From: Epiperipatus broadwayi
Taxonomy: Eukaryota; Onychophora; Udeonychophora; Euonychophora; Peripatidae
Assembly: GCA_028023455.1 (NCBI GenBank)
Contig: JAQFVV010006255.1
Location: 5,254,501-5,318,500 of the forward strand
DNA length: 64,000 nucleotides
Direction of reading: 5' to 3'
The position numbers were made by a program, and so were the translations under genes. The notes beneath the pieces were generated by a model. The model did no database searches. It had not been told where the DNA came from and saw only the letters and a program-made list of their open reading frames with translations. This document shows positions 48,306 to 59,353 of this stretch, piece by piece. Each line of letters starts with the position of its first letter. Position 1 is the first letter of the stretch.

Positions 48306-48860
48306 CAATAAAATATATATAAGTTCCTATAATAACATATTCACAATCAGCATAGCATGTGTAGGAAATAATAGAGCATGGGCTTTGAAACCATATTGTC
48401 ATAGAGTACCCATTTATTGGCTCAAAATATGGCTATCTCGTATCGCCAGGACCGGTAAAATATCCGTCTTGCAGTCCGCATAGCATTATTTGATATATAT
48501 ATATATTTATTATTAAAAGCCATATAGGCACATATCATTCTATTAAGCAACACTGATATATTTTCCCATAAAAAGCATTAATTTATATCTGTATAGATAT
48601 TTTCCTAAGCCTGTGTTTCATAAGTAATAATGGGAAATTTTAAGACAACCATATTTTATAGGCTATAAAACGCCCAAGTGTTTTAAATATAAAGCTTAGC
48701 CATAAAATGCTAAAGAGGCAAAAAAAAAAACCACTACTGCTGAGATATTACTCTTTTCCCAAAGGCATGCATCACTAAATATATATATAGTGAGATGAAC
48801 ACGTACACCTTGTAATAAGTATTATAGTGCCATTTTATATTTAAGAAAAGAAGCACTATC

Positions 48861-48890
48861 ATTATTATTATTATTATTATTATTTTTTAA
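48861..48890. repeat. (ATT)n microsatellite
   Basis: Uninterrupted trinucleotide run followed by T-rich sequence. Confidence 0.85.
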
Positions 48891-49633
48891 CACATAAACA
48901 AACGCATATATATATATTATTTCATTTTTTTAATTGTCATAAAGAATCTTAATCTAAATCAAAATTAAATAGATAATGGTTTTAGCACTCATTTATATTC
49001 TTTATTTCTATTACCAAGGTGTATATAGAGGTAAATGGCAAATTTTAATCCAGATATTTGATTTTTTTTCCTCTCTTTTTTTATTTTAAATAAATGACAT
49101 TTTTAACTAACCCAGAATTAGACACGATTTAATAAATAAGTTTGACTGTTTCTTATTTTACCATTATAAAAATCGTTACCCCTCCTCCCACTTTAGATTC
49201 GGGATAAAGCAAACAAATTTATACATAAATTGGGTTAATAGTAAAATATCATTTGTCCCCATTGGCATAAATAAATTAATCAATAAAACATATTATTATA
49301 CTTAAAGAAAACATACTGGCATATCTCAAAATAAATATATAAAAGCTGTATCTACAAACTCTATAGTAATCTTTTGTTCCACATAGAATTAGACATTACA
49401 CTCTTTTTTCCACCATTAATAAGTAATCTTGTGATAACGCAAATTGACTTGTTAAAAATAATAATAAAAGAAATTAAAACACTCATATATATCACTGTCC
49501 TTTTGAAACACATTTTCTTTAGATAGAGTCTTTTACAAATTTTTATAAATATGAGGAAATTAAATATTCTAGAGTTTTTTATAGAAGGCACGTCTAATAT
49601 ATAAATATTTTTTTAAAGACTGAAATTTCATAC

Positions 49634-49760
49634 TTGCAATGATTACTCTGTCACCTTGATGCGGCAGCCATTTTCCTACTGGTTCACTTATTTCAGGATC
49701 GACCTTTGCCTTTACTGGACTCAGGATAGTTGGTTCTCCATTTCTTTCCGGCAGCAGCAT
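49634..49760 (-). CDS. Possible short coding exon with splice donor
   Basis: On the minus strand an ATG at 49760 opens MLLPERNGEPTILSPVKAKV followed by DPEISEPVGKWLPHQGDRVI, then reaches GCAA|GTATGA, a plausible donor at 49633. The segment is much richer in G and C than its surroundings and is preceded by TATA-like sequence about 115 bp upstream. It may be the first exon of a nested gene or a spliced leader ORF in an LTR; the GC-rich blocks in the element 2 LTRs have a similar position and also end at a GTAA. No family is recognised. Confidence 0.3.
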
Positions 49761-51355
49761 GGAATCAATTGGATTTCTTCTTCTTTAGATGCATTTTTCT
49801 GGAGATTTTCAGAGAAGGAAAAGGAAATTTGATCTACTCACAGACCATAGCGATTACCTATCATCAGCTTATATATATATATCTTCAAATTGTCCATTAG
49901 AGAGAGTCTTTCACTTTTAACTCTTAAAACTTTTTTCTTTTTCTTTTACTTTTGACTGCCAATGACTCTCTGCTTTTAAAAACTCTTTTTACTGCCAACA
50001 ACTTTATTTTTTACTCTTTGACTCTGATTGCCTCTTTTTTGACTGCCTTGCTAGAAAAATTAGCCCAGTATTTATATGAAACTTTTACTCAGCAAAGCCT
50101 TCAGTTTAATCCTACATTTTTTCTTCATCTATATTATAACTGCCTTTGTTAGAAATGATAAATAAACTGCTTGATTGATCTTTAATGTAAATCAGTTGGC
50201 AAACATCCCATCTAAGGTATGAAAATTTTAATTGCACTTTTAATGGCCTTTAAAGATGAGAAAATAACTAACACTACCATGCAACTATGAATGTTTAAAA
50301 AAAAAACAGAACCATAAAAATGTTATTTGCAAGGAAAGAATTGTCTTTTAGGAAAAATATAAGACAAAGGAAATATTTTTCCTTTCTAAATATATATAAA
50401 AAATGCATTTCAATAAAGCAAGATACATATATATGAGCCCTCTCATTCATCAACACACACACATGCATCTGTATATTACTTTTTTAACAACAAAAAAATG
50501 AAAATTAGATATTTGATCTATAAAAATCTATGTATACATACTATTTCTAAACAACTAACATGAAGCTCTGTGTGTGCATACACACTGATCGCTTCAATTA
50601 AGAGACATTTGTCTTATTGCTTTAGCACTCACTGATGATCTGATGATTATATTACTACTATTCATTTTATTATTCACTTTTAAATAATAAATCATTGACC
50701 ATAATAATTCCCCCCTATCTTATTACTTTTAACAGAAGAAATAAAAATATAACTACTGATTACCTGTTGACAATTGTCAAAATGAATTATGAAATCTTCA
50801 AATGAAGAATGTCATTATTTATTTAATCCCTAGCTTAATATTTATTCAAAAATAATTTCAAATACCATATTATTTGATCTATTTGTTTTTGCTTTGCTGT
50901 AGTACAGTAATCTTTACATTAATGTTAGTCAATTCTTTATATTGTATTAAAAATAAATACAACACTTGATTAGTTTGTAATTAGTTTACAACAATATAAG
51001 TAAGAACAACTTCTGTCTGATTAATTACTGAATATTGAAACTTAGAATAGATAATGGTAGACTAATAAAAAGAGTAAGATTGCTTTTTTTTAAAAATAAA
51101 ATAATTTAATAACTTTTGATATAAAGAAGAAATAGTGCTTATAAGGTTTACCAAATGGCCATGAAAAAACAATTGAAACATTAAAATATCACATGACCAC
51201 TTTTTTTCTATGCTTATAGAAGCTATTAAACAGTAGCAATTCCAGTGCAAGCTTTAATAATTAATAGATAATAGAAGATTGTATATTTTAATTTTATGGT
51301 TTAACACTAATCCTAGCCAAAGGTTAATGGTGACTATGGTTATTAAAAAAATTAA

Positions 51356-51562
51356 ACAGGCAAAACTCTCCATACAGTAGTGCTACTCATCCAATATCCC
51401 CAAACTAGTTTCTGGCTTGTGGCCTTCATCAGTGAGGAGCCTTGGATCTGAGAGAAACTGTAGGCACTAGATGGGAATTTTATGCACAAGCCTTCTGGCA
51501 TCCATTGATTACTCTGGTTGGCACAGGGTGGCACTACTGTATGGAGAGTTTTGCCTGTTTAA
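51356..51562. repeat. Palindromic family A copy
   Basis: AGGCAAAACTCTCCATACAG at the left end pairs with CTGTATGGAGAGTTTTGCCT at the right end, a near-perfect terminal inverted repeat. The interior holds a minus-strand hammerhead motif and TTTTATGCACAAGCCTTCTG. The flanks TTAAACAGGC/GCCTGTTTAA extend the palindrome. Confidence 0.8.
51388..51452 (-). ncRNA. Hammerhead-ribozyme-like motif, family A, copy A2 (best of family A)
   Basis: Minus strand in order: ATCCAA, internal loop, CCTCA, CTGATGA, stem II A-GGC-CACAA-GCC-A, GAAA, C-ta-G, GTT, TGGGG, loop, TTGGAT. CCTCA/TGGGG and ATCCAA/TTGGAT form stem I around an internal loop. All catalytic-core bases are present and the cleavage triplet GUU obeys the NUH rule. 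The pair next to the core in stem II is A.A where most hammerheads have G-C. Confidence 0.6.
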
Positions 51563-51800
51563 TAATAGTTATGCACTAGCATAAGAGATGGTGATCATGT
51601 GATGTTTAGTGGTTATTAAAAAATCAAAGACCAAAATTTATAAATACTGAATTGGATTCAGATCTGTATGATTGTACAAACAAATTAGCTTTGATTGAAA
51701 ACTTTATTGTGTTTTCATTTTGGGCTGATAGGACATTATAATTAACCAAAAAGGTAAAAAGTGAGTGCTGGTTGGGTGCATTAGATCCAAAGATCAAGAT

Positions 51801-51874
51801 ACACTGCTCCTGGATCCAAGGTTCCTCACTGACGAAAGCTATAAGCTAGAAACTAATCTGGGGATGTTGAATGA
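51801..51874 (+). ncRNA. Hammerhead-ribozyme-like motif, family A, copy A3
   Basis: ATCCAA, CCTCA, CTGACGA (51829-51835), stem II A-AGC-TATAA-GCT-A, GAAA (51849-51852), cleavage triplet ATC, TGGGG, then TTGAAT, which pairs with ATCCAA with one mismatch. The C-G pair of helix III is lost (C.A). It is part of a repeat with ends around 51770 and 51925 that shares GGCACTACTGT-like ends with family A. Confidence 0.55.
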
Positions 51875-52950
51875 GAAGACACTGGATAGGAATTAAAGTA
51901 CAACAGGTGGCACTGTTGTGTAGAAAAATTTACTGCTGAACAAATAATTGACCATAAAAAGTTTGATAGAATAAATTTGATCTTTCTATTAGTAGTGTAT
52001 TTTGCAAAAAAATATGGTAGATTAGAAATGGAAATAATAATAATAAATACTTTCATACATTCTATACATGAAATAAAAGTTATTTGTTATTATTTTTGCA
52101 GAAGAAATAGGTATGAGATATGATGTAAATCTTTTATTGTGTTCACTATTTTTCTAGAAGATAAATTAATGAAAATATTGAAGAATGGATAATTCATTGC
52201 ATTATATTTGGCTTTATCAATGACACTAAACAAACATGTTCATTAAAACTGATCAAATATAGCATTAAACAAAAAAAAATATAGTGATATAAATAGGTGG
52301 TAAAATAAAATATTTAATGATAAGAAAATTGTAGAACAAATATACTTTAAATATTTAGGAAACTGATGAAAGAGGAAGAGAAAAATGTTGTGTAAATTGA
52401 AAATTGCAGTAGTTAAATAGGCTTTTAATAAATTAATATAATTTAAGTCCAAGCTATTGACTTTTGAATTAAAAATATTATATTAGAAGAACGTGTAAAA
52501 AGCTAAATGAGAAAAGAAGAGAATCTTAAAGAGAAGTAATTATGAAATTTATAAGAATAAAATAAGATCCCAGAGAAGTTTGTGGAATCTACTTTATAGA
52601 CAACTATCAATTATTATAGATTTTTACTTGCTTTGTCAGATTGAATTTTGAATAATTTATCTAATGTGCTTTTTTGTTTGTAATTTTTTTTCATTTAGTT
52701 TATGAAAATTATTTTATAGAAATTGATACATTTGTATATACAATACATACATCATTGAATAAGTAATACATTTCAACTTTTTTGTTTAATTGGAAATATC
52801 TTGTGAAAGAACAAATTTTATTTTATTTTCCTATTTACAATATAAAAATATAATTAGAAAAGATTTGATGTCAGACTTTTAAGCTCTCTGCAGCTATCCC
52901 CTCCATCCTATACAACTGACACATGATCATGTACATGTGAAAAAGATAAA

Positions 52951-53015
52951 TGATTTACAATATTCATATTTTGTGCTGAAACAGCACTCATCAGTTTGTT
53001 CAGATCATAATCTCC
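52951..53015 (-). ncRNA. Hammerhead-ribozyme-like motif, family C, copy C5
   Basis: Minus strand: ATGATC, CTGATGA (plus 52988-52994), perfect stem II GTGCTG-ttt-CAGCAC with the usual G-C pair next to the core. Then AAAA in place of GAAA, and AATATTG. Stem II is textbook, but the G-to-A change at G12 should abolish catalysis. Confidence 0.55.
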
Positions 53016-53179
53016 CACACTCATATGTAATCAATGCTCAGTTTATATTAGATAGCAAATATTCAAACTTTAATCTCCATCCTCCAACTCTTCAGCAATC
53101 CATATCATTGAAAATCTGATGATGGAATGCTCAAAGTTCTTGATGATGCCAATATTATTATCATACCCATGTTGACTTT

Positions 53180-53245
53180 ATAATCTGGACAAAATGATGA
53201 GTGCTAGCTCAACACAAAACATATTGGAGATCATTTATTTTTTTC
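53180..53245 (+). ncRNA. Hammerhead-ribozyme-like motif, family C, copy C4 (decayed)
   Basis: TCTGGAC, ATGATGA (C3 changed to A), stem II GTG...CAC, AAAAC, ATATTGGAGATCAT. Two core positions are lost. The 3' strand TTGGAGATCAT still matches the family stem I. Confidence 0.45.
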
Positions 53246-53644
53246 ATATGTATGTGGTCATGTGTATCAGTTGTATAGGTTGGAATGGTTAGGGAGCTTG
53301 AAAGTTTGAATTCAAATTCCTTTTAATTACATTAAATTCAGCATAGACAATATACTTGTTTTAAATATTATGTTTTTAGTCTGTCTTTCTGCCCATCCCT
53401 CTTCTGTGTAGTTGAATGGACATATTAAAGTTTTAAATATGAGGAGTCAGAGTGGCTTATGAAGTCAACATGGGTATGACAATAATATTAGTATCATCAA
53501 GGGCTTTGTGCATTCCATTATCAGATTTTTAATAATATGAGTGGTTGAAGACTTGGAAGGTGGAGAAGATTGTAGCCTGTCCATTAAAGTTTGAAGATTT
53601 GATACTTTAATATAAACTGAGCACTGATTATATATATGTGTAGG

Positions 53645-53715
53645 AGTTTATGATCTGGACTAACTGATGAGTGAGTGCTGATTAGTATGAAATATGCATA
53701 TTGGAGGTCATGTAT
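53645..53715 (+). ncRNA. Hammerhead-ribozyme-like motif, family C, copy C3
   Basis: ATGATCTGGACTAA, CTGATGA (53664-53670), a stem-loop II lengthened by a GTGA duplication, GAAA (53689-53692), helix III AT-atgc-AT, cleavage triplet ATA, TTGGAGGTCAT. CTAA pairs with TTGG and ATGATC with GGTCAT around an internal loop. Core and cleavage site are intact; only the inserted bases at the base of stem II are abnormal. Confidence 0.6.
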
Positions 53716-53785
53716 CTTTTTCGCACATATGTGGTCATGTGTATCAGTTGTATTTAAATATTAAATATAAAAATATGTGTTAACA

Positions 53786-54069
53786 TTAATTTTCAGAAGT
53801 TTAATTATTATAAGAAGGAAGAAAAATATCATTAATTAAAGAGTTCTATAATATAGCAGAATAAGGGAAAATAATATTTATAAAATTAAGCATTATGATG
53901 AAGCTTCAAGTGAATTATATGGGGATATTAATTTTCAGAAGTTTATTTATTATAAGAAGGAAGAAAAATATCATTAATTAAAGAGTTCTATAATATAGCA
54001 GAATAAGAGGAAAAAATATTTATAAAATTAAGCATTATGATGAAACTTCAAGTGAATTATATGGGGATA
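53786..54069. repeat. 142 bp tandem duplication
   Basis: TTTCAGAAGTTTA at 53791 and 53933, with both copies running through AAGAAGGAAGAAAAATATCA to GTGAATTATATGGGGATA. The copies are nearly identical, so it is recent. Confidence 0.85.
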
Positions 54070-54564
54070 CTAAAAAGAGCAAGTGATTACTTTTAGAACC
54101 AGGATTAAACACTATGATCATAATAGCTTTTATAGAGAAGAACAGAAATCACTAACAGAATGTTGTGAAATGGACTGAAGTGAAATAATAAGTTAAATGG
54201 AAAATAAATCATTTTTGTTTTTAAATAGTATAGTTTTTGCTAAGCAATTTAGAGATGTTATTTAGTTGGAAATCTGAAATAGCTCTTCAAGCTTTAGTAT
54301 TAAATTTTAAAAGAATTTGCCACATTGATTTTTTTTTATATATTTTAAGATTAGCTTTAATTAATTTAAATATGATGACTGAATAGGTTAAACATGAATG
54401 TTGGTACTTACAAGTTAGCTTCTCTTCAATAAAACTATATCCATTAGATATAACTGATAAAAAAAATTGTTGATGGCATAGAACTATGAAGAATTTGCAA
54501 CATAAATAGAAAACACTAAACATCACATGATTACCATCTCATGCTAACACATATCTGTTAGTAA

Positions 54565-54606
54565 ACAGGCAAGGTGGCACTACTATATGGAGAGTTTTTG
54601 CCTATT
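54565..54606. repeat. End fragment of palindromic family A
   Basis: AACAGGCAAGGTGGCACTACT then TATGGAGAGTTTTTGCCTA repeats the right end of the copy at 51356-51562. The upstream CATCACATGATTACCATCTC matches sequence next to other copies (ATCACATGAT at 4886 and 21412). Confidence 0.6.
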
Positions 54607-55591
54607 TAATAAATAGAAAAATTAGATAACATATCTATCATTATAATTTGAATAGAGATATTTATTTTTCAGAATTCAAATAAGAGAACATATAAAGTAA
54701 ACTTGCTAAGAATGTTTTGTAGCAACTCCACCAAAAGCCTTGGAATTACGTAAAGTAGTCATTCTGAAATTCTCATATTTTTCAGGAGAAGCATTTTACA
54801 ATTGATATAGAGAATCATTTTGAAAACAATGTTGACATTTAAAAGATGTGATTTTTCAAGATAGAAGTTGAAAATTAATTATTTTTTTCTTTATATAACT
54901 TTTTATATAATAGAAATATAAACATAATAAGTTGATAAAAGAAACTCATTTACTATTTTTTAATAATAAAAATAAATTTTATGAGAATTGATAAAACAGT
55001 TCTAGTTGTTAAAAAGACAGTTAAACACAAAGTTTGTGGAAATGAGATTTTAGATCAATAAGCTACAATCACTGGAGCTTAATCTATCAAGACTGAAATA
55101 ATTGCTAAAAAAAAAAAAAATAGAAAATATATTGATATCGAAAAACAGATGAAAAATTAAGATTTTAGGTGTCAGAACTCAGAATAGGATTAAATAGAGG
55201 AGAAAAACAACTACATATGATTTTTTTAAAAAGTCAGTCTATTTTTGGAATTAATGAAAATTTTTCATATATAGAAAATAGTGGAAAGTAATTAGTTCTA
55301 AAATTACAGCTGTTTTAGTTGTAGATCAAAAGAATGATTACCATTACAAAGAAGGATATTTTATTTGAAATACTTTAATGAATGGTCTCTTGATCTTGTT
55401 AATAATGATGTTACATTTGTTATATAATAATTACCTTGAGATAATGAAATGAAGTTTAATATGAGCTTTATCTCAAAATCAATGTCACAAAATTAAATAT
55501 ATGAAAAAACATATAGAGCAAAGCTTTAATGAATAGTTTAACTTAATGTGCTTATCTAGCTTTCAACTGGTGTCAATCATAGATTTATTGA
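54607..55591. other. AT-rich stretch without recognisable gene
   Basis: Nothing supported beyond poly-A runs (for example 55105-55120). Confidence 0.45.
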
Positions 55592-56182
55592 AGAGGAGGA
55601 TGTATATATATTGTTCATGCTAATTTACATTTAATTTACATGTTGCTTTATGATGGTTAAGTAGGCCATTTTTTTTGGAAAGGGAAACACAGGATTTATC
55701 TTATTAATGGTGTATTTGTCTTTAGAGATGTGCCATGCTTCCTTAATTTTTCACTTGGCATCATTGTGCACAATGTTGATATAGAATGGGGAAAAGGCAT
55801 GGCTGGTTATGGAAAAATGTTTTAAAAAAAATGGACGAGTATCGGAATTGGTTTCCATTTGTAAAAAAAAAGTATCCAAAGTTTGGATCTGGACTTTAAT
55901 CAAGTGATTGAATATTAATGAATCACTCTTCAGTATTTAATCACAAAAGCATTTTATACTTGAAGCAATCAATAGTCAATTCATGAGAAAGGCATTATAA
56001 AAATAACCTCAATTAATAGACTTAAAATATTACTTATATTAGAAATGATAATATAAATAAAATGTCATTTAATGGTAATAAACTATTAAAAACAGTCTGT
56101 AAATCTGCAGAAGTACTTTCGATTAATTTCTTAAACCTGCCTCAACTGCCATTAAGTTAAAACAAAGCAGAAGCAAACGTCA

Positions 56183-56491
56183 TCAATTCAAATCCCATGA
56201 ATCCCATATTTTAATGTTAGCAGCTTGCCTATTTATTAAATGCATTTTATTCCTATTTATAAAAATTGCCTCCTTAATTTTTCTTTTATTATGGTTTTTC
56301 TCTTCATGAAGAATTTTCACACTTTCAAAATCAAATTTAAATTTATATTTACATGTTTTTTCATGATCAAAGAAAACTGAAGCAGTCATTAAATCACCAT
56401 TATTCTTACTTTTTACATGCTTATATAACAATTCATGCTTCTTTAATCTCTTCTCAATACTGCACCTCGATTCACCTATATATGATAACAT
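56183..56491 (-). pseudogene. Penelope GIY-YIG endonuclease domain (copy 1, minus arm)
   Basis: A 102-residue open frame begins MLSYIGESRCSIEKRLKKHE, continues to FFDHEKTCKYKFKFDFESVK, then NHNKRKIKEAIFINRNKMHL, and ends IKIWDSWDLN. The Y-I-G-E-S, R...K.H, and R-R/K-K-I-K-E-A-I-x-I signatures are those of the Penelope GIY-YIG endonuclease; the final WDSW is the usual end of the ORF. The frame is intact, unlike the plus arm, but lacks the reverse transcriptase, so it is a fragment. Confidence 0.8.
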
Positions 56492-56494
56492 ACA

Positions 56495-57288
56495 TATGGA
56501 CTATTGAAAAGGAACAGAACAAAAATATTAAATATTTGGATTTAATTATTACAAGAGATAACAGTATATTAAATTATAAATTAATAATCAAGCTGTTGCA
56601 AAAAAGGAATATATAAATTGTAAATCAAAAGTACCAATTATGCATAAGATGGCAAGTTTTAGATTTTTTTTGTTTCATAATAAAAATTATGTCGTTACCA
56701 AAGTGATAAACTGAAAAATATTGATATATTTACCAAGGAATTACTTGATGTTGGTTATAAAATGGAACAATACTTCACATCAATTTAAAAAAAGTTATAA
56801 TGGTTTAAAGGAAATGAAGATTGATAGTAAACAATGGATATCGATTCCATTTATTTCAAATCCACAAGTGAAATTTTTTAAGGATATATATATAAGAATG
56901 TGTTTAATGTATCATTCTATGTTTCAAACAATGTTAGTAAATTAGTCAATAATTCTAAGGATGTCATACCTGTCAAGCAGAAAAGTAATATATATCAAAT
57001 TTTTTGTGACTATGTTATCATATATAGTTGAATCGAGGTGCAGTATTGAGAAGAGATTAAAGGAGCATGAATTGTTATATAAGAATAATGGTGATTTAAT
57101 GACCACTTCAATTTTCTTTGATCATGAAAAACATGTAAATATAAATTTAAATTTGATTTTGAAAGTGTGAAAATTACTATAGTAAAAGAAAAATTAAAGA
57201 GGCAATTTTTATAAATAGAAATAAAATGTGTTTAATAAATAGACAAGCTGATAACATTAAAATACTGGATTCATGGGATTTGAATTGA
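56495..57288 (+). pseudogene. Penelope RT end, linker and GIY-YIG (copy 1, plus arm)
   Basis: Frames in order: WTIEKEQNKNIKYLDLIITR (end of the RT palm/thumb), KSKVPIMHKMASFRFF, then SYNGLKEMKIDSKQWISIPF through VKFFKDIY and VSNNVSKLVNNSKDVIPVKQ (linker), then YIVESRCSIEKRLKEHELLY (GIY-YIG, G lost in YIG), ending in DSWDLN and a stop at 57286-57288. Several frameshifts and stops separate the parts. The polymerase catalytic region lies upstream and is absent. Confidence 0.75.
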
Positions 57289-58063
57289 TAATGTTTGCTT
57301 CCGCTTTGTTTTTTGTTTTTTTTTAATTTAATGGCAGTTGAGGCAGATTTAAGAAATTAACCGAAAGTACTTCTGCAGATTTAAAAACTGTTTTTAATAG
57401 TTTATTATCTTAAATTTATTATTTTTATTATAATTAGAAATATTATTATTAAAAATTTGCAAATATAAAGACAGAGGAGGATGTATATATATTGTTCATG
57501 CTAATTTACATTTAATTTACATGTTGCTTTATGATGGTTAAGTAGGCCATTTTTTTTGGAAAGGGAAACACAGGATTTATCTTATTAATGGTGTATTTGT
57601 CTTTAGAGATGTGCCATGCTTCCTTAATTTTTCACTTGGCATCATTGCGCACAATGTTGATATAGAATGGGGAAAAGGCATGGCTGGTTATGGAAAAATG
57701 TTTTTAAAAAAATGGACGAGTATCGGAATTGGTTTCCATTTATAAAAAAAAAGTATCCAAAGTTTGGATCTGGACTTTAATCAAGTGATTGAATATTAAT
57801 GAATCACTCTTCAGTATTTAATCACAAAAGCATTTTATACTTGAAGCAATCAATAGTCAATTCATGAGAAAGGCATTATAAAAATAACCTCAATTAATAG
57901 ACTTAAAATATTACTTATATTAGAAACGATAATATAAATAAAATGTCATTTAATGGTAATAAACTATTAAAAACAGTCTGTAAATCTGCAGAAGTACTTT
58001 CGATTAATTTCTTAAACCTGCCTCAACTGCCATTAAGTTAAAACAAAGCGGAAGCAAACATCA

Positions 58064-58372
58064 TCAATTCAAATCCCATGAATCCCATATTTTAATGTTA
58101 GCAGCTTGCCTATTTATTAAATGCATTTTATTCCTATTTATAAAAATTGCCTCCTTAATTTTTCTTTTATTATGGTTTCTCTCTTCATGAAGAATTTTCA
58201 CACTTTCAAAATCAAATTTAAATTTATATTTACATGTTTTTTCATGATCAAAGAAAACTGAAGCAATCATTAAATCACCATTATTCTTACTTTTTACATG
58301 CTTATATAACAATTCATGCTTCTTTAATCTCTTCTCAATACTGCACCTCGATTCACCTATATATGATAACAT
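58064..58372 (-). pseudogene. Penelope GIY-YIG endonuclease domain (copy 2, minus arm)
   Basis: The same 102-residue frame as at 56183-56491 with two changes (DLMIASV for DLMTASV, EERNHN for EEKNHN). See that entry for motifs. Confidence 0.8.
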
Positions 58373-58375
58373 ACA

Positions 58376-59167
58376 TATGGACTATTGAAAAGGAACAGAA
58401 CAAAAATATTAAATATTTGGATTTAATTATTACAAGAGATAACAGTATATTAAATTATAAATTAATAATCAAGCTGTTGCAAAAAAGGAATATATAAATT
58501 GTAAATCAAAAGTACCAATTATGCATAAGATGGCAAGTTTTAGATTTTTTTTGTTTCATAATAAAAATTATGTCGTTACCAAAGTGATAAACTGAAAAAT
58601 ATTGATATATTTACCAAGGAATTACTTGATGTTGGTTATAAAATGGAACAATACTTCACGTCAATTTAAAAAAAGTTATAATGGTTTAAAGGAAATGAAG
58701 ATTGATAGTAAACAATGGATATCGATTCCATTTATTTCAAATCCACAAGTGAAATTTTTTAAGGATATATATAAGAATGTGTTTAATGTATCATTCTATG
58801 TTTCAAACAATGTTAGTAAATTAGTCAATAATTCTAAGGATGTCATACCTGTCAAGCAGAAAAGTAATATATATCAAATTTTTTGTGACTATGTTATCAT
58901 ATATAGTTGAATCGAGGTGCAGTATTGAGAAGAGATTAAAGGAGCATGAATTGTTATATAAGAATAATGGTGATTTAATGACCACTTCAATTTTCTTTGA
59001 TCATGAAAAACATGTAAATATAAATTTAAATTTGATTTTGAAAGTGTGAAAATTACTATAGTAAAAGAAAAATTAAAGAGGCAATTTTTATAAATAGGAA
59101 TAAAATGTGTTTAATAAATAGACAAGCTGATAACATTAAAATACTGGATTCATGGGATTTGAATTGA
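58376..59167 (+). pseudogene. Penelope RT end, linker and GIY-YIG (copy 2, plus arm)
   Basis: Counterpart of 56495-57288 with the same stops and frame changes. A 4 bp shorter TA run lets the linker read FFKDIYKNVFNVSFYVSNNV through KQKSNIYQIFCDYVIIYS before the frame breaks at the endonuclease. Confidence 0.75.
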
Positions 59168-59353
59168 TAATGTTTGCTTCCGCTTTGTTTTTTGTTTTTT
59201 TTTAATTTAATGGCAGTTGAGGCAGATTTAAGAAATTAACCGAAAGTACTTCTGCAGATTTAAAAACTGTTTTTAATAGTTTATTATCTTAAATTTATTA
59301 TTTTTATTATAATTAGAAATATTATTATTAAAAATTTGCAAATATAAAGACAG

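Larger units (their letters stand above)
46820..50200 (-). mobile_element. Probable LTR-derived region (boundaries uncertain)
   Basis: At 46820 TGTAACAGTCAGAATTGTG resembles the inner edge of the element 2 LTR (TGTAACTGTCATATTTGTG at 34871). The block is enriched in internal minisatellites, as in the other LTRs here. Near its right part the minus strand has TATA-like sequences (TATATATATAAGCTGATG at about 49871) and then a GC-richer, exon-like segment ending in a splice donor. No partner LTR or outer edge was found, so a solo LTR is inference. Confidence 0.3.
52915..53760. repeat. Fold-back repeat carrying three family C hammerheads
   Basis: The left arm (about 52915-53175, e.g. AATATTATTATCATACCCAT near 53151) is the imperfect reverse complement of the right arm (about 53460-53755, e.g. 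ATGGGTATGACAATAATATT near 53470). Hammerhead C5 is on the minus strand of the left arm, C3 on the + strand of the right arm, and C4 in the middle. C4 and C3 are direct repeats 469 bp apart, each followed by GTGGTCATGTGTATCAGTTG. This is a tandem retrozyme-like pair facing an inverted copy. Confidence 0.7.
55592..57472. mobile_element. Penelope-like unit, tandem copy 1
   Basis: The unit of about 1.88 kb is repeated directly at 57473-59353. Inside it a truncated minus-strand Penelope 3' part (coding end 56183-56491, then untranslated sequence down to about 55600) lies head to head with a plus-strand 5'-truncated copy (about 56495-57472). The two arms are about 0.4-0.5 kb imperfect inverted repeats (56095-56490 against 57010-57400). 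Penelope elements are known for such inverted and tandem partial copies. Confidence 0.8.
57473..59353. mobile_element. Penelope-like unit, tandem copy 2
   Basis: A direct repeat of 55592-57472, nearly identical apart from a few substitutions and a shorter TA run near 58767 that keeps the linker frame open longer (58602-58910). Since even frame-breaking changes are shared, the duplication happened after the element had decayed. Confidence 0.85.

Noticed and set aside
55900-55960. Minus-strand CTGAAGA with a GTGATT/AATCAC stem in the Penelope unit, considered as a hammerhead
   Set aside because: The stem is good, but GAAA is replaced by TTGA and no stem I pairing was found.
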